Positions 38,847-45,884 of a stretch of 47,736 nucleotides of DNA are shown here, piece by piece. Position 1 is the first letter of the stretch. Each line of letters starts with the position of its first letter. The stretch is from a virus. Below the pieces are notes generated by a model. The model was not told the origin of the DNA, did not search any database, and saw only the letters and a list, made by a program, of their open reading frames with translations. A program made the translations under genes and the position numbers. The stretch covers positions 1-47,736 of the IMG/VR virus record IMGVR_UViG_3300027797_000044; one strand, written 5' to 3'.

Positions 38847-39106
38847 AGCCGGTGACTGACAGCACGATCGAGCGGCTTGTGGCCTTTCATGGCCACGATG
38901 CGTCCGACTACGCTCGGCTAGCGTTCGATGCCCGAGCTGCCCTTTGGGTGCTCTACGAGAAACTGATCGGTGACGACCGCTTCCGCTTTGAACTGCGGGA
39001 GCGGTGGGAGCAGATGGATGGGGCTAGGCGGTCGAAGTTTAGGCGCAAGGGTGTGCCGTGGCTGACCGAGGTGCACAGGTTGGCGGTGCTCAAGGTCAAC
39101 AGATAG
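38843..39106 (+). CDS. Unknown basic 87-aa protein, last gene of the array
   Basis: Helical, rich in Arg and Trp ('RFRFELRERWEQMDGARRSKFRRKG'), overlapping the histone-like gene as ATGA. It lies 6 bases before the array terminator. Probably co-translated with its neighbour; function unknown. Confidence 0.6.
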   Translation: MKPVTDSTIERLVAFHGHDASDYARLAFDARAALWVLYEKLIGDDRFRFELRERWEQMDGARRSKFRRKGVPWLTEVHRLAVLKVNR

Positions 39107-39111
39107 CAAAC

Positions 39112-39138
39112 GGGGCTCCTTACGGAGCCCCTTCTTTT
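39112..39138 (+). terminator. Intrinsic terminator of the plus-strand array
   Basis: A perfect 8-bp stem, GGGGCTCC-TTAC-GGAGCCCC, is followed by TTCTTTT. It lies between the last array gene and the convergent resolvase gene. Confidence 0.92.
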
Positions 39139-39155
39139 GGCCTACACGGCCGTTT

Positions 39156-39620
39156 CTACCCCTTGTCCGTATCAGGACCGCCCCCAAGCCATCCGGGGAG
39201 CTCTGGGAGGTCGCCAGACAGCTCTTCGTCGGGGCCCATGTAGATCACGACCCCGCCCTTCGGCCCCCAGGACTTGGAGAGCTCCATGCTGGACACGGAA
39301 CTGTCGTTTTCGAGGACACCGGCGTCTTGCATGGCGTCGAGGATGAGCTTGGCCAGGTTGTCCACATCGGGGACCTGGGTGTGGGGCTTGCCGTGCCGGT
39401 CTTCCTTGGGGGTGGGGAATACGAAGGCCATGCTGAACTGCAGTGGGCCCTTGAGGGGGATGGAGGACATGCCGTGGAGGCGGTTGGCCGCGTTCATGAC
39501 GGCAGCGCGCCAGACCTTGGCATTTGCATCGGCCGTGGAGATGACCCGTCCGTTGACGAAGCGAGGGCGGGGTTGGGGGCGTGGGTGGCCCATGATCTGG
39601 ACCATGATCTGTTCGCTCAT
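39156..39620 (-). CDS. rusA: RusA-type Holliday junction resolvase
   Basis: The protein has 154 residues. The family core PDVDNLAKLILDAMQDAGVLENDSSV is complete, with D85, D87 and D95 as catalytic acids and N105-D106 in the following motif. The N-terminal 'GHPRPQPRPRF' is also typical. RusA dimers cut four-way DNA junctions, here probably debranching replicated DNA before packaging. The C-terminal tail is Gly/Pro-rich. The gene stands alone on this strand, convergent with the array, and its leader lacks a Shine-Dalgarno site. Confidence 0.92.
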   Translation of the reverse strand: MSEQIMVQIMGHPRPQPRPRFVNGRVISTADANAKVWRAAVMNAANRLHGMSSIPLKGPLQFSMAFVFPTPKEDRHGKPHTQVPDVDNLAKLILDAMQDAGVLENDSSVSSMELSKSWGPKGGVVIYMGPDEELSGDLPELPGWLGGGPDTDKG

Positions 39621-39687
39621 GTGTTTTGTTTTGCTTAATTGGACTGTCTTGTCGAGCGCCTTTCTGGAGGAGAGGACACTATCCCGT

Positions 39688-39982
39688 TGGCCTTTAGGCC
39701 AGGGTTAGGGATGGTGAGTTCCCTTTAGGGGACTTACTATCCTTCCTGTAAGGAATCCTCACGGCTCGGCTGGTATCATTGGTTAAAAGTGGTAGCAAAA
39801 ACGAGGAAGGCTTCCTCGCGTAATTAGTCACTGCACTCAAAATCTCACTTAAGAATAGCGTTGACAGCGGCTTCCACATTTCAGTCACTGCTTTATGTGT
39901 TCTACACCCGACCCTTCCCCACTGCTTCCAGAGGGGGGTAGCTTCCTCAAAGGAAGCCCCGAGGAAGCCCCATCCTTCCTCG
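39688..39982. repeat. Cluster of six inverted repeats
   Basis: Stems are TGGCC-TTTA-GGCCA (39688-39701), AGTTCCC-TTTA-GGGGACT (39717-39734, one G-T pair) and TTCCT-GTA-AGGAA (39743-39755). CGAGGAAG-G-CTTCCTCG (39802-39818), GCTTCCT-CAA-AGGAAGC (39941-39957) and CGAGGAAG-CCCCATC-CTTCCTCG (39960-39982) follow. The last two lie in the start of the next gene. The motif AGGAAG/CTTCCT recurs in both orientations. The gap from 39621 to 39894 holds nothing else I recognise. Confidence 0.7.
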
Positions 39983-40287
39983 CCCGCAGCACCCTCCCAA
40001 AAGCCGGCTTTGGCGACCTCATGGCATGGGTCGTCGAGCGCAGAGAAGCCAAGCGGCAGCAGTGGCAGGACTACAAGCATAAGCGGAAGAGCCAGGCCAA
40101 GCCCAAGCCGATCAGCCGAGCAAAGAAGGCTCAATACCAACGCACCTACCGGGCGAAGATAAACGCAGGGCGCAAAGGACTTTCCAAGTGGAACCCCAAT
40201 CCCGCACTTGCCAGGGAGAAGAAAGCGGCCGAGGCTAGACGTCACCGATACAAGGAGATGCTCGACCGAAAGAGGGGCATCAAGTGA
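39895..40287 (+). CDS. Basic helical protein of unknown function
   Basis: The protein has 130 residues. The first 35 residues are Pro/Ser-rich and encoded by the hairpin repeats. The remainder is a very basic helix (Lys/Arg/Gln; 'RREAKRQQWQDYKHKRKSQAKPKP'). A later in-frame ATG at 40021 would skip the repeat-encoded part and is a plausible start. Nucleic-acid binding is likely from charge alone. It lies 7 bases before the tRNA-like gene and may share its transcript. Confidence 0.5.
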   Translation: MCSTPDPSPLLPEGGSFLKGSPEEAPSFLARSTLPKAGFGDLMAWVVERREAKRQQWQDYKHKRKSQAKPKPISRAKKAQYQRTYRAKINAGRKGLSKWNPNPALAREKKAAEARRHRYKEMLDRKRGIK

Positions 40288-40294
40288 GGCCTTT

Positions 40295-40399
40295 GGGGGT
40301 GTAGTTCAAAGGTTTAGAACGACCCGCTCATAACGGGCCAATTTAAGGTCTATCTTAAAATGGTCTTTACCAAAGCTGGTTCGAGTCCAGCCGCCCCCA
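40295..40399 (+). tRNA. tRNA-like gene, anticodon CAT, with 36-nt variable region
   Basis: The acceptor stem is GGGGGTG (40295-40301) with CGCCCCC (40392-40398), one T-G pair. The D stem is GTTC/GAAC with a GG-containing loop. The anticodon stem is ACCCG/CGGGC with an outer A-C mismatch and loop CTCATAA (anticodon 40329-40331). The T arm is GCTGG-TTCGAGT-CCAGC, then discriminator A and CC; the final A of CCA is not encoded. The region between anticodon and T stems (40339-40374) is 36 bases and holds two perfect hairpins. CAT means Met or, after lysidine modification, Ile. Whether it is charged and functional is open. Confidence 0.75.
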
Positions 40400-40401
40400 C
40401 C

Positions 40402-40935
40402 TTACTTGGTTTCCTTGACGTCGATCACAGTGGCCTTGACGTGGCTGACAGTGGACTTGAGCGTCTCGAAGGTTTCCTTACCGCGACGGATAAAGTCTTC
40501 CAGCTCTGACACTGACAGCTCTGACAGATCCTTCTTGCCCGACTTCTTGAGGCCGAGCTGAAGGGAAGCGGCCACGGCAGAGAGCCCATGACCGGAAGCC
40601 TCCAGCGTCCACTTGGCGGCCTGGAAGCGGGTTTGGGCAGGCACGGCATCGGACTCCATGAGCTGCTGCATGATGGCCCAGGCCTTTGAGGCGCCGGCGG
40701 TCTTTATGTCGGTGTCTCGGGCGAGCTCGATGGTTTCCCTGATCTGGGCATTGGCGATCAGCTCCTTCCCGGAGGCTTGAGGGTCAGTGTAGCCAGCGGT
40801 CTTGCCAGCGGCCTTGGCGTCACCCCCGTTGCCGACGTAGGCCTCTACAAAGAGAAGCTCTTGTTCGGTCAGTGGGCGGCGCTTCTGGGGTTCAATGGAA
40901 AGGGGGCCCTTCCAATCTTCTTTAGGTGCGGTCAT
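40402..40935 (-). CDS. terS: Small terminase subunit
   Basis: The protein has 177 residues. The N-terminal helix-turn-helix region reads 'LTEQELLFVEAYVGNGGDAKAAGKTAGYTD...GKELIANAQI', the standard pattern of small terminases. A helical oligomerisation region and a Lys-rich tail follow. It recognises phage DNA and loads the large subunit. The start overlaps the lysozyme stop as ATGA, so it is expressed at the end of the replication operon rather than with the large terminase. Confidence 0.85.
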   Translation of the reverse strand: MTAPKEDWKGPLSIEPQKRRPLTEQELLFVEAYVGNGGDAKAAGKTAGYTDPQASGKELIANAQIRETIELARDTDIKTAGASKAWAIMQQLMESDAVPAQTRFQAAKWTLEASGHGLSAVAASLQLGLKKSGKKDLSELSVSELEDFIRRGKETFETLKSTVSHVKATVIDVKETK

Positions 40936-41375
40936 TTGGTTGCGTGGTAGATTACCATGGCCTTGTCATAGCGGGCCTGGGGCACAAGGGCGACTTGATA
41001 CTTGTAGCGGCTGAAGCCGGTCATGCCGAGGTTGAAGGCGAGCCAAGTCTCGTGGGCCATGGCGGGTCGGCCGATCTTCTCGGAGAGACGATGGCGCAAA
41101 TAAGCGAGGTATGTTTGAGCGTATTCCTGGGAAACCCACGAATTCGTCGCTTTCGTGAAAGGATAAACAGGAAGATTGTTTACCTTGCGTAGCTTAGTGG
41201 TGTCGTCCCACGCGGCTTTGTGGAACTGAAACAGCCCCCTGGCTAAACCTTTGTCCCCGATTGCCATAGGGTCGCCGCCGGACTCGATGCCTTCGATGGC
41301 CTTGAGCCAGGAGTCAGGCACGGGTTCAAAGGCTTGGAGTTTGATTGCCATAAGGATAAGTAGAAGTCTCGTCAT
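40932..41375 (-). CDS. Lysozyme-like transglycosylase endolysin
   Basis: The protein has 147 residues. The N-terminus (MTRLLLILMAIKLQA) is a short signal or signal-arrest segment. The catalytic domain has IEGIESGGDP with E31 and GLFQF at 47-51, the two signatures of the SLT/lysozyme-like superfamily. It would cleave peptidoglycan glycan strands in the periplasm. It lies far from the holin cassette, before the small terminase. Confidence 0.8.
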   Translation of the reverse strand: MTRLLLILMAIKLQAFEPVPDSWLKAIEGIESGGDPMAIGDKGLARGLFQFHKAAWDDTTKLRKVNNLPVYPFTKATNSWVSQEYAQTYLAYLRHRLSEKIGRPAMAHETWLAFNLGMTGFSRYKYQVALVPQARYDKAMVIYHATK

Positions 41376-41386
41376 GGGTGCGTAGA

Positions 41387-41596
41387 TTAGGAGCTCTTAA
41401 TCTCCGCACGGATGCCAAAGGTGTCGTTGCGCACGAAGGTGAATTGATCGGACAGCATGTGCCTGATGCCGCCGTCACTGTCCATCACGATGGCGTAGAC
41501 GTCATTTGAGAACGTGCCCCCATCACGGACATAAAGCAGCATGCCATAGCCCAGGGGTGTCTCGACCGGCATCGGGTTGCGAAACTCGTAGATCAC
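41387..41596 (-). CDS. Unknown 69-aa protein with GTG start
   Basis: The start is GTG 41596, overlapping the previous stop as GTGA, with GAGGAG a few bases upstream. A longer ATG-initiated reading of the frame is less likely because it would overlap the upstream gene by about 50 bases. The product is beta-rich (GYGMLLYVRDGGTFSNDVYAIVMD). Not recognised. Confidence 0.65.
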   Translation of the reverse strand: MIYEFRNPMPVETPLGYGMLLYVRDGGTFSNDVYAIVMDSDGGIRHMLSDQFTFVRNDTFGIRAEIKSS

Positions 41597-42099
41597 GACT
41601 GCTCCTCCTCTTGACCTTCCGTGCCCTTGGCGATTTGCCATTGTTGAATAGCAAAGCCAATTTCATAGGATGCTCCACGCTTGTGCAGTTGCTCGGCAAG
41701 TTCATCCCCCGCCTTAATCAGCCGCTCGACACAAGCAATCTCCTCGTCCAATTTCCGATCAAGGTAGCCGGTGTTATTCTTTAGCCTGGCCGTGTCTGAA
41801 TTGAGTTGGGCTAATTCGTGTTCGCTGTTTGCGATTAGCGAATTGAGGCGCTTAATTTCATTCGACTGTTCCCATAATTGGGCGGCATCCTTGACAGACT
41901 CAGCTTTGAGGCGCTTAACCTCAAGCGCGTGGTCACGGCACTCGTTGCCAATGCGGATTAAGTTTCCAGCAAATGAGTCCACGATCCCTTTCTGGATATC
42001 AAGCTCTCGCTCGAAACCCTGTCGTCGGATCTTTTCGTGGTTCAGTTCGTGGATGGTAGATAGGTATCTATCCATTAGGTCTTGGTTTTCGTTTTCCAT
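41593..42099 (-). CDS. Coiled-coil protein
   Basis: The protein has 168 residues from ATG 42099, two bases after the primase-helicase stop. Almost the whole protein is a charged helix with heptad repeats (about 10-145), ending in an acidic Glu/Gln tail. There is no signal or membrane segment. It may be a structural or regulatory partner of the replication proteins; function unknown. Confidence 0.7.
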   Translation of the reverse strand: MENENQDLMDRYLSTIHELNHEKIRRQGFERELDIQKGIVDSFAGNLIRIGNECRDHALEVKRLKAESVKDAAQLWEQSNEIKRLNSLIANSEHELAQLNSDTARLKNNTGYLDRKLDEEIACVERLIKAGDELAEQLHKRGASYEIGFAIQQWQIAKGTEGQEEEQS

Positions 42100-42101
42100 A
42101 A

Positions 42102-44360
42102 TTAGAGTCGGGTGCAAGTGCCAGCGTCCTTATCATAGGACCAGTCGGTCCAGCGTGGCGGTTGGTAAGCGCCGTGGTTTAGTTCAGCGCCTTCTTCATC
42201 CATGGCAATAGGACCGGAAGGTATGTCGAGCCACTTCTTGTCCTTGCCGCCCTTGGCTGCACAAGCCGAGATGACTCGGCCCAGGAGTAGGTCGTCGATG
42301 AGGTGCTGGAACTCGCTTGGTCCAATCTGCTTGAGGACAGGCGGTAGCTCGTTGCGTCGGCGGTAGAGGCCGGACTTGGCGTTCTTGCCTTCGATAGAGT
42401 AAGGGTGTCCTTCGGCTGATGCGCGCTCGATAGCCAGGGCGAGCCAGGCATGGCGTTCACCGATGTTAACCACAGAGAAGCCATCGTGCTCAGTCACGTC
42501 AATGAGCAGACCGGACGGGGTGCGTAGTAGTGTCTTTTCGCCATCGAACATCTCGGGGTTGTTAGCCTTAACGACGGCCATCTTCCATAGTAGACCACGC
42601 TTAGGCGGTATTCCCATGGTAGGTAGGCGGCGGTCGTAGTCAGCGCAGTGCCAGATGCCAATGACAGAACGGAAAGCAGCAGGCAGTGCGGATGATCCAC
42701 GGATAGACGACTTCATGTCCTCCACGCCACGGATAGGTTCTTCACCTTGTTTGCGGATGTGGTGCGTCAATAGGAGGGCGGCTCCGAGTTCACCGCAGAC
42801 CTGAGAGGCCACGCGAACAAACTCATTGATGACGGTAGCGGAGTTTTCTTCGCCGTGCAGGGTGCTATTGAGTGTATCCACAATGACCAGGGTTAGGTCG
42901 GGGAGGCGCTTAAGCAGTGAGAAGAACTCCGCCCAGCGGCGGGAGGGCTTCGCCTCGCCGGTCTTGGCATCAGTCTCTACGATAGCGAACGCACCGCCCG
43001 AGTTGATAGTCGGCAGGATGATAAGCCTATCACCGGCCTTCTCACGCCGCTTCTCGGCATCAATGTCATGGAGGCGGATGTGCAATTCGTCCTTGTCATC
43101 TTCGGTCGTCAGAATGACGACAGTTCCGCCCTTAAGGACTTTGCCACCGCACCATTCGTGCTCGTCTCCATCGGTATGCGAGGCGACCTTGATAGCCAGG
43201 TCAAGACACAGGAAGGTCTTACCAGCACCCCCTTCGGCTACCATCAGCTGGTGTTTGCCGGCGAGGATCAGCTTGTCCACGATGAATTGACGCTTGGGCT
43301 TCTCGGACATGGACCAGCGATGAGCTGCCCACACTTCGAGTCCTTCGCCACCGGCCACCATGGGCTTCATGGGCTCAGGGAAAGCACCATGGTTAAGAAT
43401 GTCTCGGTTCATCACCGCATGCCATTCGCGCTCAGCGCGCTGAAGGGGCCATGGTGGAACCATGTTGGCGTCCATCCATCCAAGGACGGCCTGGAAAGCA
43501 TCGGCAAGGGACATGTCGCCACGGCGGGCAACATGCAGGTAGTGACCGCAAACTCGGGTAAATTGCGACCAGCGGTTCTTCTCATCGTCGGAGCCCTCGA
43601 ACACCTTTTCAGTAAGGTCTAGCTCTCGCTTCTCGGGGGCAAACAGGCCTTCGGCTGGAGTCGATGCTTCGGTCCCGTCGTGGTTCTTGGCTTGTGAGAT
43701 GCGGCCTTTAAGGAGGTCTATGCCGTAGACTTCGGCCATGGGGTCCACATTGATGGTAACGGACTTGGCGATGCCGTCCTTGCCATGGATGGATCCAGCG
43801 ATGCGGACAGGTTGGTGTGCACGACCGAAAGGATTACCTTCGACGCCGAGCCCGAACTGCATGTCTCCACCGGACTTGCGGGCAAGGTCATCACGCAGGC
43901 GGACGACTTCGGGTATGTCCTTACATGGGTCAACGAGAGTCCAATACAGGTGGCGCTTGAGCATGCCATCAACAACGCCACCGGACATGACGACAGCGGT
44001 GGGCTCGCCCATGGTCTTCGCAAGGAAGGCATGCTTGGCGTCAATGTCACCAGAGTCCAGGTCAACGACGACGGAGCGAAACTCACGGACGTTCTCAGAT
44101 GTGCCTCGGTCGGAAGACAGGATGGCGGGCACAATAAAGCTCGCACGGCCATGCTCGGACCAGCGTTCGACGTGCCTTAAAACTTCGTCGGCTGGAATGA
44201 TTGGATCAGCCAGGTTGATGAACTTGTCATCACGGAAGACGCCCTCTCCGTCAGTGCCCTTCTCTCCGATGCCACGGACGCAGATGTAGCCAGACTGCGG
44301 GAGTTTGCCGAACAGTATCTTGAGGTGCATAAACACCGCATTTCTATCAACAGTGCTCAC
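42102..44360 (-). CDS. Bifunctional primase-helicase (AEP primase plus RepA/DnaB-like ATPase)
   Basis: The protein has 752 residues. The N-terminal half contains VVVDLDSGD with D100 and D102, a VVMSGG turn near 123-128 and RHLYW with H137, the metal and catalytic pattern of archaeo-eukaryotic-type primases in RepB-like phage proteins. The C-terminal half is a RecA-fold ATPase with Walker A GGAGKT (377-382) and Walker B LTLVIVDTLNS. 'LLTHHIRK...RGSSALPAAFRSVIGI' is typical of RepA-like hexameric helicases. It would prime and unwind at the phage fork. With no phage polymerase seen, it probably recruits the host replicase. ATGA overlap with the HTH gene. Confidence 0.85.
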   Translation of the reverse strand: MSTVDRNAVFMHLKILFGKLPQSGYICVRGIGEKGTDGEGVFRDDKFINLADPIIPADEVLRHVERWSEHGRASFIVPAILSSDRGTSENVREFRSVVVDLDSGDIDAKHAFLAKTMGEPTAVVMSGGVVDGMLKRHLYWTLVDPCKDIPEVVRLRDDLARKSGGDMQFGLGVEGNPFGRAHQPVRIAGSIHGKDGIAKSVTINVDPMAEVYGIDLLKGRISQAKNHDGTEASTPAEGLFAPEKRELDLTEKVFEGSDDEKNRWSQFTRVCGHYLHVARRGDMSLADAFQAVLGWMDANMVPPWPLQRAEREWHAVMNRDILNHGAFPEPMKPMVAGGEGLEVWAAHRWSMSEKPKRQFIVDKLILAGKHQLMVAEGGAGKTFLCLDLAIKVASHTDGDEHEWCGGKVLKGGTVVILTTEDDKDELHIRLHDIDAEKRREKAGDRLIILPTINSGGAFAIVETDAKTGEAKPSRRWAEFFSLLKRLPDLTLVIVDTLNSTLHGEENSATVINEFVRVASQVCGELGAALLLTHHIRKQGEEPIRGVEDMKSSIRGSSALPAAFRSVIGIWHCADYDRRLPTMGIPPKRGLLWKMAVVKANNPEMFDGEKTLLRTPSGLLIDVTEHDGFSVVNIGERHAWLALAIERASAEGHPYSIEGKNAKSGLYRRRNELPPVLKQIGPSEFQHLIDDLLLGRVISACAAKGGKDKKWLDIPSGPIAMDEEGAELNHGAYQPPRWTDWSYDKDAGTCTRL

Positions 44361-44746
44361 AGGCGGCGAACTCTAGCTGGTTGAATGTCGTTAAGGCTCA
44401 TGTATCGGCTGATAGTCCACTTGCCTACACGCAGGTAAGCAGCAATCTGCTCCTGGCTCTTGTTCTCGGACACCATCTTGCGGATCTTCTCCTCCCAGCC
44501 GGTCTTGTCGATGCGATAACCAGTCCGCTTGCGGCGCTTATTCCAGGTGATGCCGAAAACCCTGATCCAATTACGGATGGAGGACTCAGACCAGCCCATC
44601 CATTCGGCTGCTTGCGGTATAGTCATGCCCTCCCTATTGGCCTTCCTCACAAAAGGAAGCATCGCCTTCATGCGCACGACCTTGGAATAGCTCATGTTAT
44701 GGTTCCGATACTTCATGCGGAAGATGGGGCTCCTCTTGGTCATCAT
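44357..44746 (-). CDS. Double helix-turn-helix DNA-binding protein
   Basis: The protein has 129 residues from ATG 44746, overlapping the previous stop as ATGA. The N-terminus is basic. A first HTH lies at about 41-63 (TIPQAAEWMGWSESSIRNWI) and a second at about 97-116 (SQEQIAAYLRVGKWTISRYM). The architecture resembles resolvase- or transposase-type recognition domains without a catalytic part. It could be a replication-initiation or regulatory protein acting with the primase-helicase immediately downstream. Confidence 0.75.
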   Translation of the reverse strand: MMTKRSPIFRMKYRNHNMSYSKVVRMKAMLPFVRKANREGMTIPQAAEWMGWSESSIRNWIRVFGITWNKRRKRTGYRIDKTGWEEKIRKMVSENKSQEQIAAYLRVGKWTISRYMSLNDIQPARVRRL

Positions 44747-45165
44747 TCGATAAAACGGATAAAGAGTGGGGTGCGTGGCCCGACATAGGCCCCGGTGACG
44801 TTGAAACTCATGTATTCGAGCGCGTCTTCTTCGGTCATCTCGTCTCGTATCTGAAGGATACGAACGCACTCGGTCCAGTCGTACACGACGACGGGATCTG
44901 AAGTTTCGGTGACACCAAGAATGGCGGCTTCAAAGCCGTCCGCGCAGAGCATTTCTTCGCCTTCACCGATTTCATCGGCGTAGTCTTCGATCGCTTTGCG
45001 GAGGCGGGTGCCGGTTTCTTCGATTGCTTGGACTTGAGGATTTGGGACGCTTTTACGGAGCGACTCTTTTGCCTTGCTGGTCTTTTTTTCATTTTTTCTT
45101 ATTTTTTTAGCCACGATGGCAGGGGAGGTTGTTGGTCGTTTGGTTTCGTGCTGGTGTTCCAGCAT
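44743..45165 (-). CDS. Conserved-type phage protein, possible -1 frameshift extension of the nuclease
   Basis: The open frame runs from ATG 45165 (140 residues) but overlaps the nuclease gene by 67 bases and has no ribosome site. A Lys-rich linker (about 18-45) leads to a compact domain, 'AIEDYADEIGEGEEMLCADGFEAAILGV' and 'YMSFNVTGAYVGPRTPLFI', of a type seen in many phages with unknown role. The nuclease frame ends at A_AAA_AAA next to its stop. A -1 slip there would append the last 119 residues to the nuclease. Alternatives are the ATG above or a GTG at 45114. Confidence 0.65.
   Translation of the reverse strand: MLEHQHETKRPTTSPAIVAKKIRKNEKKTSKAKESLRKSVPNPQVQAIEETGTRLRKAIEDYADEIGEGEEMLCADGFEAAILGVTETSDPVVVYDWTECVRILQIRDEMTEEDALEYMSFNVTGAYVGPRTPLFIRFIE
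45099..45108 (-). promoter_or_regulatory. Candidate slippery site A_AAA_AAA before the nuclease stop
   Basis: On the minus strand the nuclease ends CTA AAA AAA TAA. Seven A's (45102-45108) precede the stop. In the -1 frame the next codon is ATA, and the frame stays open to 44743. The sequence allows ribosomal frameshifting or polymerase slippage; I did not find a clear stimulatory stem-loop. Confidence 0.45.
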
Positions 45166-45884
45166 CTTTTAGAGTGGTTGCACATACGGCACTTAAAGTG
45201 CGTCTCGTCACTAAACTCTCTGGCCATTTCCTCAGGGCTCTCCGTCCTGACGATGGATACAACTCGGTCGATTTGGGCCTGTGCGAATACCGAGTCAAAT
45301 GGGATCATCTGGGCGTGGAGTTCGCCGGTGTTGCGGTTTAAGGTGGTGAACAGGCATCCATTAAATAGCTCCATGTAAGCCATGTAGACCTGGGCCTGGA
45401 CGTAGTAAACGTAGTTGGCCTCCTTGATGCCGCACTCCGATGCCTTCTTCCAATTTGAGGCGTTAAGCGCCTTATTCTCCCACAGCACGGGGTAGATTAG
45501 CCCCTCGATTGCCGGCCCCGCTACAACTGCTCCGTCGATATGACCACGGAGGCGGCCATCCATTTCATAGAAGCCGAACTGCTTGCCGTCCTGCTGCTCA
45601 GTAACGAGATCAAAGCCACCAGTCTTAAGGTACTTGGCGACGCGCGCTTCACCATCATGGCCCATGTCAAAGATACGCAGGGTCTTGCCCAGGAAGCCAC
45701 CGCCCTCATCCTCGGGGACGCCGTGGAATATGTAGGCTAACTGCCGCTTGCAGTCCTTGCCCCACAAAGACGCACCTAGGTAGTTGCGCTTGGGTTGGGC
45801 TTTATTGGCTGCGATCATGCCATCGTCGATGTGCTTGACGACGGCCTCGGAGAAGTGGTCTATGGATTCTGGTTTGAACATCAT
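45099..45884 (-). CDS. PD-(D/E)XK nuclease with Cas4/AddB-type cysteine pattern
   Basis: The protein has 261 residues. RGHIDGA gives D117, and WENKALN gives E136 and K138, the D...ExK nuclease core of the RecB family. C45 near the start and C232, C235 and C241 (CxxCx5C) at the end fit the four-cysteine iron-sulfur site that holds Cas4 and AddB nucleases together. It probably acts as an ssDNA exonuclease with the helicase upstream (ATGA overlap). Phage enzymes of this type often serve DNA end processing for recombination. Confidence 0.85.
   Translation of the reverse strand: MMFKPESIDHFSEAVVKHIDDGMIAANKAQPKRNYLGASLWGKDCKRQLAYIFHGVPEDEGGGFLGKTLRIFDMGHDGEARVAKYLKTGGFDLVTEQQDGKQFGFYEMDGRLRGHIDGAVVAGPAIEGLIYPVLWENKALNASNWKKASECGIKEANYVYYVQAQVYMAYMELFNGCLFTTLNRNTGELHAQMIPFDSVFAQAQIDRVVSIVRTESPEEMAREFSDETHFKCRMCNHSKRCWNTSTKPNDQQPPLPSWLKK

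Noticed and set aside
39861-39866. TTGACA as a -35 promoter box before the gene at 39895
   Set aside because: No -10-like hexamer lies 16 to 18 bases downstream (AGTCAC, GTCACT, TCACTG).
39694-40245. 183-codon minus-strand open frame
   Set aside because: It overlaps the basic plus-strand gene and the hairpin cluster. Its Leu/Pro/Cys-rich product looks like an antisense shadow. I prefer the plus-strand frame, though confidence there is moderate.
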